Positions 48,501 through 63,500 of a stretch of DNA of 64,000 nt are shown in pieces. Source of the stretch: Sthenelais limicola (lineage: Eukaryota > Annelida > Polychaeta > Phyllodocida > Sigalionidae). The translations under genes and the position numbers were made by a program. The stretch is taken from NCBI GenBank assembly GCA_942159475.1, contig OW804096.1, positions 44,267,744 to 44,331,743 of the forward strand, read 5' to 3'. How positions within the stretch are numbered: the stretch's first letter is position 1; each line of letters starts with the position of its first letter. The notes under the pieces are model-generated. The model ran no database searches. It saw only the letters and a list, made by a program, of their open reading frames with translations, and was not told where the DNA came from.

Positions 48501-51500
48501 CTCTGTCCTGCGAATTAGCATCAATTAACAAATTGAATAATTCTTTACTCTATATAATGACTACGTAGGAGACCTAAAATCAAAACAGGTGGAGGTTGGT
48601 TTTAGGCACTTTTTATTCCAACAGACAGTAGTATACTTGCATTGATCTAATTTAATTTGGATTTGATCTGAAAATAGTATATTCGGGATATGAATTACAC
48701 CAAGTGCTATTCTTGGCCCCAATCACAACCTTCAAGATCAGATCCAAATTAGTCCAAAAGAAGTATGCGATAAACCCCAATTTGAAATAAAAAGTACAAA
48801 CCGTGCTGTCGAATCCTGGGGCCAGCATTCGCCAGCAATGCACTGTGCGGAATTGTTGCCCAGCTCCACACGACACTGAACAGGAACTCCATAAACTGGC
48901 GACCCATCTTTTGGAATTGTATATGGAAATTAATGCAACGATCGTTTCCTCAACAGTAATTTAAATAGGAATTCATCTAAAGAACATGTCTGATTTTACA
49001 AATATATTACGTCAAAAGATACATGATTGAGTTGTATAGTACCCTTTTAATATTCAGCATACATGATCTTTAATGTATATCTTATGCCCATTAACTCATA
49101 TGATTTTTCTTTCATCGTAATTAAAATATTTTAAGTTTGATTCCATATTATCTGAAAATGTTTCTTGTAGTTACTAATGAGCTACTAATGAACTTAAGCT
49201 ATACCTGGGGCTGCAGGGTCGACCCTGACACCTCACATTAATGGACTTAGGACGTTGAGCATCTTCACAGAAAGAATTCTCGACTGCAATATTGTCATTG
49301 CGATAACATCTAGCATGAGTTGTTTGAATACCTGGAAATACGAGAATATTAGTAGAATAAATCAAATATGCTGAAACGCTTTAATGAGGATATATCAATT
49401 GTTGTGAAAATACTGCAATTCTTCCGAGTGAGCCAAGAAGGTATTCTCTGTTGGCATATAAACTAATAATTACAATATCTTCAGCAAAATTAAGTAGTTA
49501 GTAAAAGATTTTATTCAGCTTCCTGCCGTCTTGGCACATACAATACTAAATTGTTTCTTTGCTGTAACCAGGAAATAAATATATTAAGTTTCCCATATAA
49601 TACCCCTTTATCATATATGCCCATTTTGTATCAGTTGTTCAACATAGGGTCAATTAAAATGCTTATTGCACACGTACAATTATGAGAATAATAATTAGCA
49701 GAAATGTATACTTTATTGTTAAAGTTTTTGATCAAATAAACGTTCATTCAATTCAATACATCCAGTCTCCCCACTTAGTCGGCGACGATTGAATTTTTTC
49801 CAATGAACGGCGAATGAGTCACTGACGTCGCCGACTGTGTAAGCGGACATAACCCAGGACTACAGTCACGTCTGCTCAGGCTGTTATACCTTATGTTTAC
49901 ATAAGGGCACCTACCTAAAATGTTCCCTTTCTGTCTTAAACCAAGTCTATGTACTGCTCGGTAGCATTTAACTTTTTCAATTCAATTTTTCAATTCAATT
50001 CAATTCAACTTCTTTAAAAAGGATATTTTTCCTTATTTCACCTTTATATAATCTTTAAATATCTCAAATCTTCTCTATTTCTGTGCAGTTACCTCCTCCT
50101 CGGTCACCTTAGCTGGCGCACTGAGTTGGAGTAAACTGACAACTTGCTCTTGGTCGATTTGTGTATTTTTGTATATTTTAAGTTTTAAATAGCTTGTCAC
50201 GCAGCAATTTGAGCTGTTTCTGACATTTTTATATCTTTTGTTTTGTAAAATATGTTCCAGGGTATAAACCCGTGATTATCAGGCCGGGAAAATATCATTT
50301 TTCCCAATGAAGGACATGGTCATCTCCGGAAATATCTAGTGATCATCCCCCACTATTTTATTACATAATATCATGAATATTTCTTCCCAATAAGGCCTTT
50401 TTCCATAATTAATAATCATAAATTCCTCCAAAATCGCTAGATACACCGTATTCCTATAGCCTAACATAGCAAACGCCAACAGATAAAAGTGAACAGAGGC
50501 TCCGAGGTTTGGTACATTTCACCAACCTCGGCAGCCATCATACTTTTATCTGGGTCAATCAAAAGCGCGCCAAAATCACCGCGCGTCGTCTCAATAGAAT
50601 ATTATTATGATAACGATTTCCTTCATCAATCAATTTTAGCACGCCCGCAGGCCTGACGCAACCAACTGTATGGACATGCGTCCTTTGACGTCATCTGCAG
50701 GTATGTAAGTGGGGAGATTGGATGTATTGAATTGAGTGAACGTTTATTTGATCGAAAAATTTTAACAATAAAGTATCCATTCAGTCGCGCTAGTATATTG
50801 GACATGAAGTTTTAGGCGCATCGATCTCGATCAATTGCAAACCGCACAGATAAGAGTGCTATTTGGTAAGTTATTCCATACTTATGTGATTTCAGGGGTG
50901 TTATTCAGGGGTGTTAAGCCAAATAGCACCTATGTGCTATTTGAGCCGAATATCCACAATATTGATGGAAAGTAAGGTAAAATACTATTAAAATCGAGGT
51001 CTCTTGTTCATTTAGTATGTAATAAATACCTAATAGCCCTTTGTTCGGTATGTAATCAATCTCGACGTTGGGTCCAATCGCATTCCACCCCTTTGGAGTG
51101 TCGTGCGATTTGACCCAACGTCTCGATCGATTACATACCTCCATCGTGCCATTAGGTATAATAATCTCAAGCTATCCTTATTCGTCCTACCTGAAGTACA
51201 GGTTGCACTGCAAGGGGCTGCAGCGTCTATTTTCCAGAAGTAGCTGTAAGAACTGCTGCTCGTTTGCGGGTTTCTATATTTACTCCCAGCATTTGCAGGT
51301 ACAGATTCACCTATGGAAATGACAAGTCCTCTATCTTGAGCATTGATGAGAAAAATGACGAGAAATTGTTAAAATGATACACTAATTGTGATATGATCAC
51401 TGGGGAGTATCATGACAATTACTTATTTGGGTATTAAAATCATGAATGGTTATGGGGTCTAGCTTTTAAAAGTGGAAACCCAAAAATATAGTATTGTTAT

Positions 51501-54500
51501 AATGTGTAGTGCAGAATATATTGGGAATTGTCTGATGGGAAATCTTTGTAAATAATTTTACCAGGCATGCCAACTTCAGGGAAAGAATCTTCGGTGACTG
51601 TAACATTTCCTGGGAGATAGGAATCCGAGGTTGTTGCAAGGGAAGATTCTGATGATGTTGGGACTCCTAGGGTGAGATAAGGAAGTAAAGTGTATAGTCA
51701 TGCAAAGAGTCATAACCCTAATCCTAATCTGTTTATAGATGCGCAAGAAAGGCATAGTTTCTTTTAATGTATTATGGAAGGTTAATAATAGAACACCTAA
51801 ACATCTCATTATTAATTTTCACTTCGAGAATGGTGTTTAAAGACCAGGTATTTCCAACATGCTTTCACAAAATGTACGATAAGAAGGGGGTAGTAGTACA
51901 CTACAAAGACTACAGAAAAAAAATAAGTATGGGTCACTCAAGCACAAGCGGTCATTTGATCAACCTACTTACGTGAAATTTCTTCAACAGCATGTGCCTC
52001 TATATTGTGATAAATCCTCATGGCCTCTCGCCAGGGGCTTGGGCCATGTTCTGGGATGAACATAGGTTGTTGTGTCGTTGAAGGGGGACCTTCGAATGAC
52101 AAAGAATGGTGCACTGATGTTGGGGCTCTTTGTGTCGGGCGATGAGTTGTCTCAGGGGGACTTTCTTCGATTTCTTCTTGAAAAGTCAGCGGTACACTAT
52201 ACTTGTATGATACTCTAACCTGCCCCGGTTCTGGTTGTCTGATCTGAAATCATTTTCTTGTAATGATTAGGAGTAAAGACATCCCTTTGGAGGAACAGGA
52301 TTTATAATAATTGTCCTGCCATTTTCCTGTAACTGACATAACTATGTCTCCAAAACTTATACAATTTAGACATAATGGACAATTTTGATAAACTTGAGCA
52401 AGGATTTTCAGTTCTAGATGATAATTCTCAAAAGTTTTTTGGGGAGAAATTTTGTTGAGCAAACTCATTGGATTTTTCTTACGATGCACCACTGACGATA
52501 ATAGTTTTCATAAATGTGATCATTGAATGATCATTGAGAACATACTTTCAAGGATAACATATTAAGCACTTTAACATTCGGATTCTTCAGTGAAGTAAAC
52601 AAAAAAAACCTACCTATTGCTGAATAAAACTTGATGACTACTTTGAACTATTATTTAACCATGCTGCTTAAATATATTAGCGTTGTCAAATTGATATATA
52701 TCTATATCTACAGGTTGTCACGCGATCTTTATCATATATTAAATTATATAAATGTATGTTTCCTTTTGTGTACATGAGATTATCGGGTCATCCGAAACTG
52801 TCACGCAAATAAAATTTCTGTAAAAAAAATTGTTGTTATTATATATACGGTATGTACTATATATGGCATACCATAATGTATAATGTTTGGGTGGAGCGGC
52901 CATCGGCTTCCAATCGCTCAAGTCCATGCGGCGCATATTGGGAATGATAATAACGAAATGTTAACCCTGGAACGTGTCGATAGATGGTCGGATAACTTTC
53001 ACTGCTTCTTCCATTCACGAACAATATTCCATCTTCATTTCTGACACCTGCATACAAGTAATCATCAGGGAACTCAATTAACAGTAGTTCATTTATTAAT
53101 GTTATACTATGGACTAACAGATATCAGGTTGTAACATCTGTTTATTTGGCCTCTTCCTGTGTTCGAGGGACATTGTTTGCAGTCATATGTGTTATGTCAT
53201 TATATAGAAGGCGTAGGAAAAATGAAGAAAAATACCAAAAAAAACTACATAATAATATGGGACACGGTTTAATCATGTCGTTAGAAGTGTACATGTCAAG
53301 AAGGCAGGATAGAAACTGAATAAACACCCCCTTTTTTAAACAAAAAAACCCAACAGATATCAGGTTTGTTTTTACGATAGTTTCCCCCGGCGCTATAATC
53401 TGACGCTAATCCCAGGTGCTAACTTACAATGTCATTTATCTACAAATATTGACTGGGCCGATAGAATATGTACAGTGATCCATACCTTAGTAGCATTATG
53501 TACAGTCCTCCATACATTATTGAAAGTATTGTTAGGGCTAATTTTGCGTTCACATTTTCAAACTATCTTTGTTTTGCGTAAATATTCATGATTTTACTAA
53601 AACAAAATGTTTCAATTTATAGGATGCAACCAGTAAAATCAAATATTGTAAGCATAAAGTATATATCGTTATTACTTTTAGATAGTAAAAGTATTCCTAA
53701 GAAAAAATACATTCGGTGTACTCACCAAACACGGCATTGGTTACTTCGAGTTCTGCAAGTCTAATATGAGAAGCTTCGGGTGGGATCGTTACTACATTTG
53801 TATAGCCTGAAATGAAAATTCACTGATTACAATACTAGTTAGTACTAGTATAACTGTAATTTTGAATACGACTGCCCCAGTTATCCGCATTGTATCAAAA
53901 CCAACTGCATTTCGGATGATCAGTAATGTGTATTTTTTTCAAATTTAGATTAGGCATTTCTTATTTTATAAATTAGATACCATGATATGATAGAGGATGG
54001 CCTTTGTTAACAGGTACTGAAAGCGCATCCCCACCACCCTGATAACATCCTTCCAAAGCTCTCACGTGTAAATAATAAAAGAAATTGTGTTACCTCGTGG
54101 TACTTCTCTTCTCACTTCGCCACTTCTCAGGCGACAAGTATTATTGTCGCCGCCGCAAACATTACATCGGTCGAGTTCTTTATCCGAATAGAGAATGCCG
54201 TCACACCCTACTCTCTGAATGTGTAATTCATTAACATTTATCACCTTGTACCGTGGCCCAAGCTAGATTGTGAATATGCATTGACGATACACAAATGTAA
54301 ATGCTACATAAGAATATTTGTCATGATGCAAAGGTGATTACTTTTATTATTATAGTTATTTTCCCCATGATGTGATAACTTAGTAAACATGAAAAGTATA
54401 TAGATAACATCAACACACCGCAACGTCCTTGATATTTGATATGAAAGCAGCATTGCTTCCAAAATATTGATGAATTAACATCCATTCAACATATGTCAAC

Positions 54501-57500
54501 AATATATCTTCATTGGGTGTATGGTTTATGATGTACGTTATCAATCAAATGTAACTTGTAGGCCTATATATGTACACATAATTATATAATCATAATTTAG
54601 ATACCTTAACAAAAATATTGTTTAAAAAATGAACAGGTTAATGAACGATCGAGTGGTCGACGTGAATATTGCGCGGGTAATTGTGAAACAACAACTGCAA
54701 TATTCCAAGCGACGTAGAACAATGAGTTGTCTATATATAATATAGTTAACTGTTTAATCATAATGTATGACTTAATATTTTTAAAAGAAGCATTTTAAAG
54801 CCATACAATTGAATTCCCCCTTCTTAGACCATCTTTTACTTCTGTTTTTGCATCGTTACATATGCCAGATACCAATATGCGCATCGCTATTAACTGTATA
54901 ATAATGATGAAAAATAGCAATCAATGGTTGGCAATGATGGTTGAAAATGATATATATGGGAGCATACTTCACATGAGCCGTTGATGCAGATGCCTCCTCT
55001 ACCCAAATGGACGTCCTCTAAGCTATACTCACAGAGAGTTCCATCTCTCACTTTTGGTGCGAAACGCACCGCGTGGTGTCGCTCGTTGTGGCCCTCAGTG
55101 CAACATATCAAGGCACAAGTATTCATCTCCGCAGAGAGAGCCGTGTGTCCTGAGAGAATAATTGTGATGTGTTTCAGGAAAATGAGTCAAATGAAGAGTC
55201 AAGTCAAGTGTCAAGTTACATTTGTGTATCGTCGATGCATATTCACAATCTAGGCGAGTCAAGTCAAATGAAAATGAGTCACAAGTCGCAAACTTGATAT
55301 TTTTCAAAGTGGTTTATTCACAAGATCTCTTTGTTGGAATGTTCTCATCTTTGGAGGGACTACCGCTTTCAGTCATGTCAATACATGTACCAAGATAGTC
55401 CTTTAAATATATCCTTGCGTTTAGAAGGTCAAATATGATGAAATCTAAATTTGCGACATGTGACTCATTTTCCTGAAACACATCACAGATGTTTGCCAAA
55501 CGTTTAAATACAGGTTTAGTTCTTCTGTGGATTTTACAGCACCCCGGAAGTCCATTGATGAGCTCGTGAGCGACTCACCCATGGGGCAATGTACTCTAAA
55601 TATGGGGAGGAGCAGATTTGGTGCAATACCCTGACTCATGTCATCATGAGGGGGCAATGCCTCAGACTGCGTCCTATTGCGATAACGGATAACATACTGA
55701 CTGACTATGGCCAAGTTCGTTCAATACAATTAAATACTTTATTTAGGCACCTCTCAAACAGTTAATCATTAAAGCAATAAAAATAAGTTTAACCCGAAAC
55801 ACACATAAAATATACTTAGACATTAACATACATAGATCCAGTGGCAGATTCTTCTGAGTGAATTGGGTTGATCAACAAGAGTTGTACTGCATGTTCTTCC
55901 CAGATATTCATGTTATATTTTGCCCTTATACGTATTAGACATTATGTAACCAAGAGAAGACAAGAAAGGCATGGTCGGGAAGACCTCTTTTTAAGATGAC
56001 TACAACCTTTTTGTCTGAACCAACTTATGACATATAAAGAATTCTCTTATCTTATCTTATAATATATTGATTCAATAGGATATTTCCATCGATAACATTA
56101 ACAGACGCTTTAATTTGTTTTAGTTCTTCATAAAATAATTCAGTCAATAATATTTTAAGAATTGTTAGGCTGATGTGTTCCTCCATCCTCGTTCCTTCGG
56201 ACCTGTCTCTAATTTCAGACTATTTTATAAATTGGGAAGAGGTCTCAATCGCTTCTGCTTGGACTTATTATAGAGGAAAGGTACCTGCCTGGTCTTCTTT
56301 CAAAAGGTCGCCACCTGTGCAGGCGTCCTCTGTAGGGTCGTGGATTATAAAACGCACATTGCTCATACCGCCAGTCATCTTGATTAGCAAATGGGCATTC
56401 CTGTGAATATGGAGAGTATATTTGGAATATAACAGTGGTTATTGCGATTTTCCCCCATTGCGTCTCTAAATGAAATCCTGTTTTAGAACCATCTTCATTA
56501 TTTAGAACCAGTTAAGTAAGGTAAATAAAAACCCTCCTACCGGAAAGTCCAGCTTATAAATCATTTATCCATTGAAATTGATTACGCTACTTATCAAAAG
56601 CAAACCAAAAATAACATATAACAGCCGCCTGGATGAAAAAAAAAGGAAAAACCATATACCCATCTGGATGTATGTTGGCCCTTACAAAGACTTTAGATAC
56701 ATGTACTGATTCTTGTTCTAGACTAACTATACTATAAATATTATAGCCGATATATAATGTATTTAAAGCGCTTCCATGAAAATTATTAGTATATAAAGTA
56801 TATATAGTAGGGTTACGGGACAGTGTATAAAATGTAGAAGGCCTATATAGTGTGATACTTTCAAGGTACTCACTGCTTGTTCAGGGCAGATTTCATAACT
56901 TCTCTCCGGTCCCTCACATAAATTAACGTTTTCAGCTAATTCCATCATTCTTCCACTGAAATCGATCGACATAGTACAAGCTAAGTTATCTAAGCAGAAG
57001 GACGACATCTTCATTATGGAAGGAATGTTTGCATGCATACGGGGCTGATGGGTGGAATAAAGGCTACCTAGCTCATTCTGACATAAGAAAATGCCTAGCC
57101 GGGTGGGCTTCACACCAGACACGAATCATTTGACAATTAGGGACGACAGAGACGCACTCTGCTTTACAAGGTTTTTTGAATTATACCTTATCGCATAAGA
57201 AACAAAAAGCAGCATCTAATGTTACTTCCATCTGGAGTTTCAACATCACATATTGGTATTTACAAAGTTTTACGGAGGATAAAAGTCCTTCAACACAATG
57301 ATGTATCGTGGAGTCTATCTGTGCCGATGTAGGTTCACGTGTACGTTGGTTGTTATTTGTAAGATGGTGTTTTATTCCCTGGGCTTCGGGGTGGGCCTGG
57401 GAACTGAAGCCTTTGAACTTCCCTGGATAAAGTCATGTTAAAGTATCATAACTTCCAGAATGATCACCGCACCAACAACTGATAAGTAATCTAATAATTC

Positions 57501-60500
57501 CTTCTCCGTTGATTGTTTCAGATGCTGAAGCGCATTCCCGAACGTTAGTTCTTTAGGTAGACGTGGAACTATACCGGTACTTTACTCAACTTTTATCAGC
57601 CTATGAACGAAGACGAAGACCTATGGGATTGAGTTATAAGACATGCACTTTGACCAGGCTTTCTTGATATTTTATTTTTGACTTGCGAATATAACTCTGT
57701 AGGAATTAAAGGAAATTCTCAAATGGTACCGAACTGTCTGTGCCAACATATTTAACATTATATGATATAAGGCATATATGTACTGTATTCTTGGTTAGTT
57801 CTCTTCTCTAATCCCCAAATTCAGGATATTAGGCTTGCCGTGTTATTTCAATTCTTTTCGTTATATCTAATTCCATATAGGCCTACACATAAGACACAAA
57901 AAGCAGGAGAGAGAATTTAACGTAAATTCACATTATGTGCAAAAATATAATTGTCCATAGGGCCTACAATTTGTAAGGTTAACAGTTAGGCCTATAGTTG
58001 TACATTTAAAATCTGCATGTGACCAGATAGAGATTATGACAGTATGTATAATTAAAGAAAATGACGGCAAAATATTTAAAGTACAGCTAAGGAAGGTCCT
58101 CTAGCCAATCAAAGAGATTTTAACTCAACAAGTTCATGTTGTTAATTGTTAATTTCTCTTGAGAGATCATGACACATGTTAATGTTGTAAAAGACAACGG
58201 GGACATTAAGGCTGCATTGAAATTGAATATTATCCACTCTAGGATATTGGGCATGGAACATTTAACCAACGAGAAAACGTTTAGCTGTATGCTTGGTGAG
58301 TGGTAGGCCCCTAAATAGATGTTTCCTCTTTTTGTAAAAATACACCCGATCGCCTTCGCTTTTTTAAAATTTCAAATTAGCATCCATCAAAAGAAATACT
58401 TCCCTATAGATTAATAGTATATATTTGGGTATTGCCTGTGCAATTACAGGAAATATGTTCACACCACAGGCCCTTGTTAAGAGTTGAGTAATAGATCGTT
58501 ATTATAGCCTACTAAAGATAGGAAAAAATCTAGGACATTCAACGAAAAGTTCGAATCAAAACTATTTACTGCCATCAATACCACCTGTCGACATCAAAGG
58601 GAAAGAACTTCTCTTAACCATGTGTAAAAGCTCGCTTCTGTAGCCACGTCTGATGGCTTCAAGTGTTGCCTTGGATACGAGCACGTGATTTATTGTAGTC
58701 GTCACTCGTGCCAGCAGATGGCGGGACTGGGTGGTCGTGTGTTGGATGTGATGTCAAATCAGAAAGATCAGAAGATTTGGTTGTTTTACTAAGGGTCAGT
58801 GATCTAGCAAGGGAAAGTTTTTCTAGTTCTTCTCCTGTGCCTTTTGAAGACTTACTCTTGTTTTCTTCTGTGTGATTGTATATTTAAACTGAGCACACGT
58901 CTTGTTCAGAGTAAAAATATACTTCCTGTGCATACTGTCGAAGTGCCACGTCAGGGTTTATTCAGACATGTGTAACAAATTCACCAATTCAAGGCCACTA
59001 ACGATTGTTCGACCGCATAATTTCTAATTTCGGCCATATAGATAACAGATTCCACATAGACTGATTTATGGTTACATAGTGAACAATACTTTTTGATTGT
59101 GAGGGGTTGTAAAATCCGAACCGTAATGATCCACGAGTAATCATGGATATTTGATATATTATATACATATATAAAATACCTCTACTAATTTACGGTGCCT
59201 AGTAAAGCAAATATATCCAGTTCAGGTCTTTTAAAGGAAATGCTGTGCAGAGTAGGCTCAAGACTGGACTGGAATAGCTGAAACCAGGGTAAAATAGGCC
59301 TATATTGGTAACAGGGAAATCAATTGATAAAACCCGATATCACTGTTGCTTAAAGGGTTGTGTATATTAAACCCTTTGTGCGACATAATTTCTTATCTAT
59401 GAAAATATCATTTGTATATCCCCAAATTAGCCCATTCACAAATTTGAATAAGCCTGGTTCGTTTTGCAAAGAGCTGTGAATGCAAGCTAATGAAGGAACC
59501 TTGCCTGTAGGGGCATGGTATTGGGCGTTCACACCTCCCTAATGACGCATGCATGGAAGCGTGCGCTCCCGACCCATGTAATTCTACAATTTATGGGGCA
59601 AGGGGCGGATGCAGTATACGGTAGGTGCCATTTCACTGAAATTACATGATTCACTTCCTAATTCGTACGTCTTTGCACGACAGGGTAACATCATAAAAGG
59701 CTCCCGTATGACTTGATACTTATATTGATCCATGTTGGCTCAGTATAGTTCTATATGGTAATTGTATGTAGAAACGGGCGAAATGAATACATGTAAGTAC
59801 TCATTATACCACATGAATCCTAGCTAAATCCCATGAATTTGACGAGTCAGGAGTGAGCTCCAGATGTATGTGGTGTATTGAAATGTACCATGACAGGGAT
59901 TACACGTACCAAAGCGAAAGTTACATCTTTGTAACCAAGCGTACAACTTCAAACCAGGCACTCTGATATAGGACTTCAATATGCTTTGTGTGCAGTTTTT
60001 TTTATTTATCCATCACAAGACTCCTTCCCCCGAATCAACATGTTACCATGGCTGGAAATTGGTCTGGGTTGAGTTTTGGCTCGTTTCCGTTTCAGACTGC
60101 AGATAAATGGTATTATGTTGCGCGGATTCTAGTGATTTGCAAATCTATAATCTATGACTGTCGACATCGCCAAGGTAAATGTCAAGATTACAGGTTACGA
60201 ATGCACATGAACCTGTTTCTTAGGCCCGGAGGTACACACTCAGGTACACGGATGAGTTCCCTTGCCTCGATTACGTAACCCCCCTGCCAGGTGACGTATC
60301 ACTCAACTACTCATCCAGGAACGGATTCGTTACCTGGGCTTCCGCCTCACTCTATGCGCACCTCCTCCGACCCACTGTTCCTCCCGGCGGGCGAAATCTC
60401 TTTCTTCATGTTTCACCTTGCCCAGAATCTAAGACAATTTAATATGATGGGAAGAGCCGAGGAGAAATGGAGCGTTGGACTTATCATTGATTTTAAGATG

Positions 60501-63500
60501 AAGAGGAGGATGTATAGGGTATATTATAATAATGAAGTGGCCATAAGAAGTTGGTAGGTATGGCTCCAGATGGTAGAGCAACTCGGCACAGCACCCCACA
60601 GGTGTACAGTTAGTGTGAGCAACCCTTGTGAGAGGGCGTGTCCTGTCAAAAGAAATAAGGCGTGACAAGTTGATCCAGGGGCGGGCAAAGAGACCCATCA
60701 ATCCATGACCCCTTAATCATAGCAATCTGTCTATGTTGCTCAGTTTTTCTTGTTAAAATGTGCTTCCTAATATCTTTGAAGTGTGTGGCATAAACAAAGC
60801 CATTGCTATTGGAGAATTGGTGGAAGGTGGGGAAATAAGGGAACGAATCAAAGCAATGTTGTAACACGTTTTTGAATTCGAGGGAAAAACTGGAGCTTTT
60901 GAGCAACCGGCATTCGGTTAGTCTCATCTAAGAACGAATACATTGATGCGATGCAGTGGAAATACTAACATATATGTGAAATAGTGCATCTGCAAAGGCA
61001 ACCACATCTTCAAATGGACAACTGTATGCTGACGATGCCAAATAAAAGGCTCATTGAACACACTGTATCTTTCCAACCACACACTGATCGTATGACCTGT
61101 CAATTTGTTTTCCTTTTAAGAAAAAAGGACTTAATAGGAAAAACAGTGATACTCAGCAAAACAATTGAGAGCCGAGTTTCCTTCTCACATTTGATACATT
61201 TCTTTACACAGTTTAACAGATTGCAACTCTATTCTACTATATACACTGCTAATTTGTAATATCAACGGGAATAAAATGCTTCTTTTTATACTCATTGGTG
61301 ATATAAAGTATGAAATATAAAAATATTTTCCTGTTCCTTACCTAGTTCTGTAACATACACGGCGTCGGTAGCGAATTCCTAAACCACACGTTCTTGTACA
61401 TGCTGTCACACGACTCCAGGGACCCCAAATATAAATGTCCGACTGTTAGGAGAAAAAGGGAACAGTGAACACAAATACAATATGCACACTTATATTAAAA
61501 ATAATATAAAATAATAATAAAGAAAAAGCCCTGTCGTACACAATTCCGAAGTGCATTTATTTCTATGGATCAACGCTTTTCATTGTGTGTCCTTCCAAGA
61601 AAAAAATGAATAAGAACAAAAATGATTGGTTATGCTTTTTCTTTGCTCTTTCGATTGTGAGAATGGTCAAAACCTATGTATAATGCATGTGGCTTTTACA
61701 CCCCTGTCGTATACCGACCTACCGCTCGTTAGACATCCAACTTGCACCATTTACATTCCTGAAATTGCTGTCACGGTAGGATTCTACCGACAAAACTGTT
61801 ACACACCCTATAGTGCATGCCTCCAGAAGCTGTTACCGAATTCCTGGTTATTTACTTCCCATTATTATACACCAGAATAAACAGGCCTCGTCTCCCGGGC
61901 CAGATTATTGTCTGTCTGGTATGCACGTACGCCCGGATTTGGTCAGAAATGCGATTAAAATGAAAGCAATCCCAAAAGTTAAGCCTGTGCAAATTTTTTA
62001 CGATAGCTCCATATATACATGTGTTCGTCCGGAGGAGTCTTGTGAGTAATTACCCTGTGTTTATGCCTCTAGCTGCATATATCTAGGACTACAGACAAAG
62101 TGTTTATCCTGATGCTCCAATAGTGAATTACCGGGGCAATTCGCGGAAATCCAGGGGCTGAGTGGCGTTTTTCAGCAAAGATCAGGCATGTATTGAGTAT
62201 AAAAATCCATGCCCTTTTCACCTAATTTGCAGGCTATATTGAGACATAGTGATCTTATTATAAAAATGCCCTTAAAATAGGTGACTAAGGTCTGACCTTA
62301 GAGTCAGTTACTCTTATACCAGACGGAATAACATGCAGTCGAACTATAATTAGGGCGGATCTCGAGGGCGCACTATTCATACACATTAGTCTGAATGCAT
62401 GCTTATTATATCTGCTATTCATCCGATTAAATTCTGCCTTGGATTCTTCCCTTAACTTGGTGTGACGACTCCTGATAGTTCGGAGAAATTATCGACCGGG
62501 CCAATATCGGTTTCCCCAGTCCACACTTATTTGAATTAAAAATGCATTAGAGTGACATGTTAAACAAACTCAGACACTCTCTGATCGTCCCAGCCAGAGC
62601 TTGTGACCCTTGACCCCACTTAACGACCACTTAGAAATGACAATAAGCGCTCTGACTTAGCGACATGGCATGGGTATGGATGGGCTCACACTCATGTGGG
62701 CCATCTGTTTATGTTTATAGGGAACGCCCAGTAAATGAAAAGATCTGACCGCTGATGATGTCTCCCCACCCAAATTTTCATTTCTATGGAGCTTTGTTTG
62801 CAGTCAGACGCCTACGCCAAGTCGGCAGACCATGCACATTGAATCCTGTCTGTATACCCCACACGATTAAACAAGACCATGGAAAGGTAAACAATATAAA
62901 CAATATACAAAATATATTTTCTTCAACCCGAATGCAATCGCCTCATGTTTCTCACCAGGCAAAAAGTGCGCGTCCGAAGCCCCTGCACAAACATTGGTAA
63001 TCAAAGGAACGTCTGCGCCCCATTGCTATCGGCAGAATTCGATTTATCCGTTTTGAGATTTCAATGGAAAACAACCCCATTTCTGTAGGTAGATATGAAT
63101 AGGGATGCGACGAAGTAAAGACTATAATATAGCGTGGCAGAGGCAGAACGTAAGACAGCCAGACGTTCATATATTATATACTATAGTGAGGTCTGGAAAC
63201 TTGTCGTATATAGAACATGGCAAAGTGGTCTGCATGCATGGCCATGGACTGGGCTTGGAACAAAAAAGGCAATAAGACTACGCCAGAAATAATTAAATAA
63301 ATATTTGAATTACCTGAGAAATGGCTCTCTCATGTTGGTCTCTCAAGGAAACGCTTCCATCGGGGTGTGTGCTGCGGCTTCTCCTCCATGCACTATCACG
63401 ATTGCTTTGGTTTGTGTGTGCGTTTGTCACCGGAGACAGGATGAGAATCAGTGTAAATATCACAGGGTTTATTGGCCAGCCCCAGGTAAGAGTTTCATGG

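Noticed and set aside
48802..48907. Alternative frame of ADAMTSL exon 13 ([12 protein letters not shown])
   Set aside because: Open and Cys-containing, but it breaks the TSR pattern and does not fit the phases of exons 12 and 14.
55445..55714. 89-codon minus-strand ORF beside ADAMTSL exon 5
   Set aside because: Overlaps the R2 repeat and has no cysteine-rich or TSR pattern; not accepted as the missing exon.
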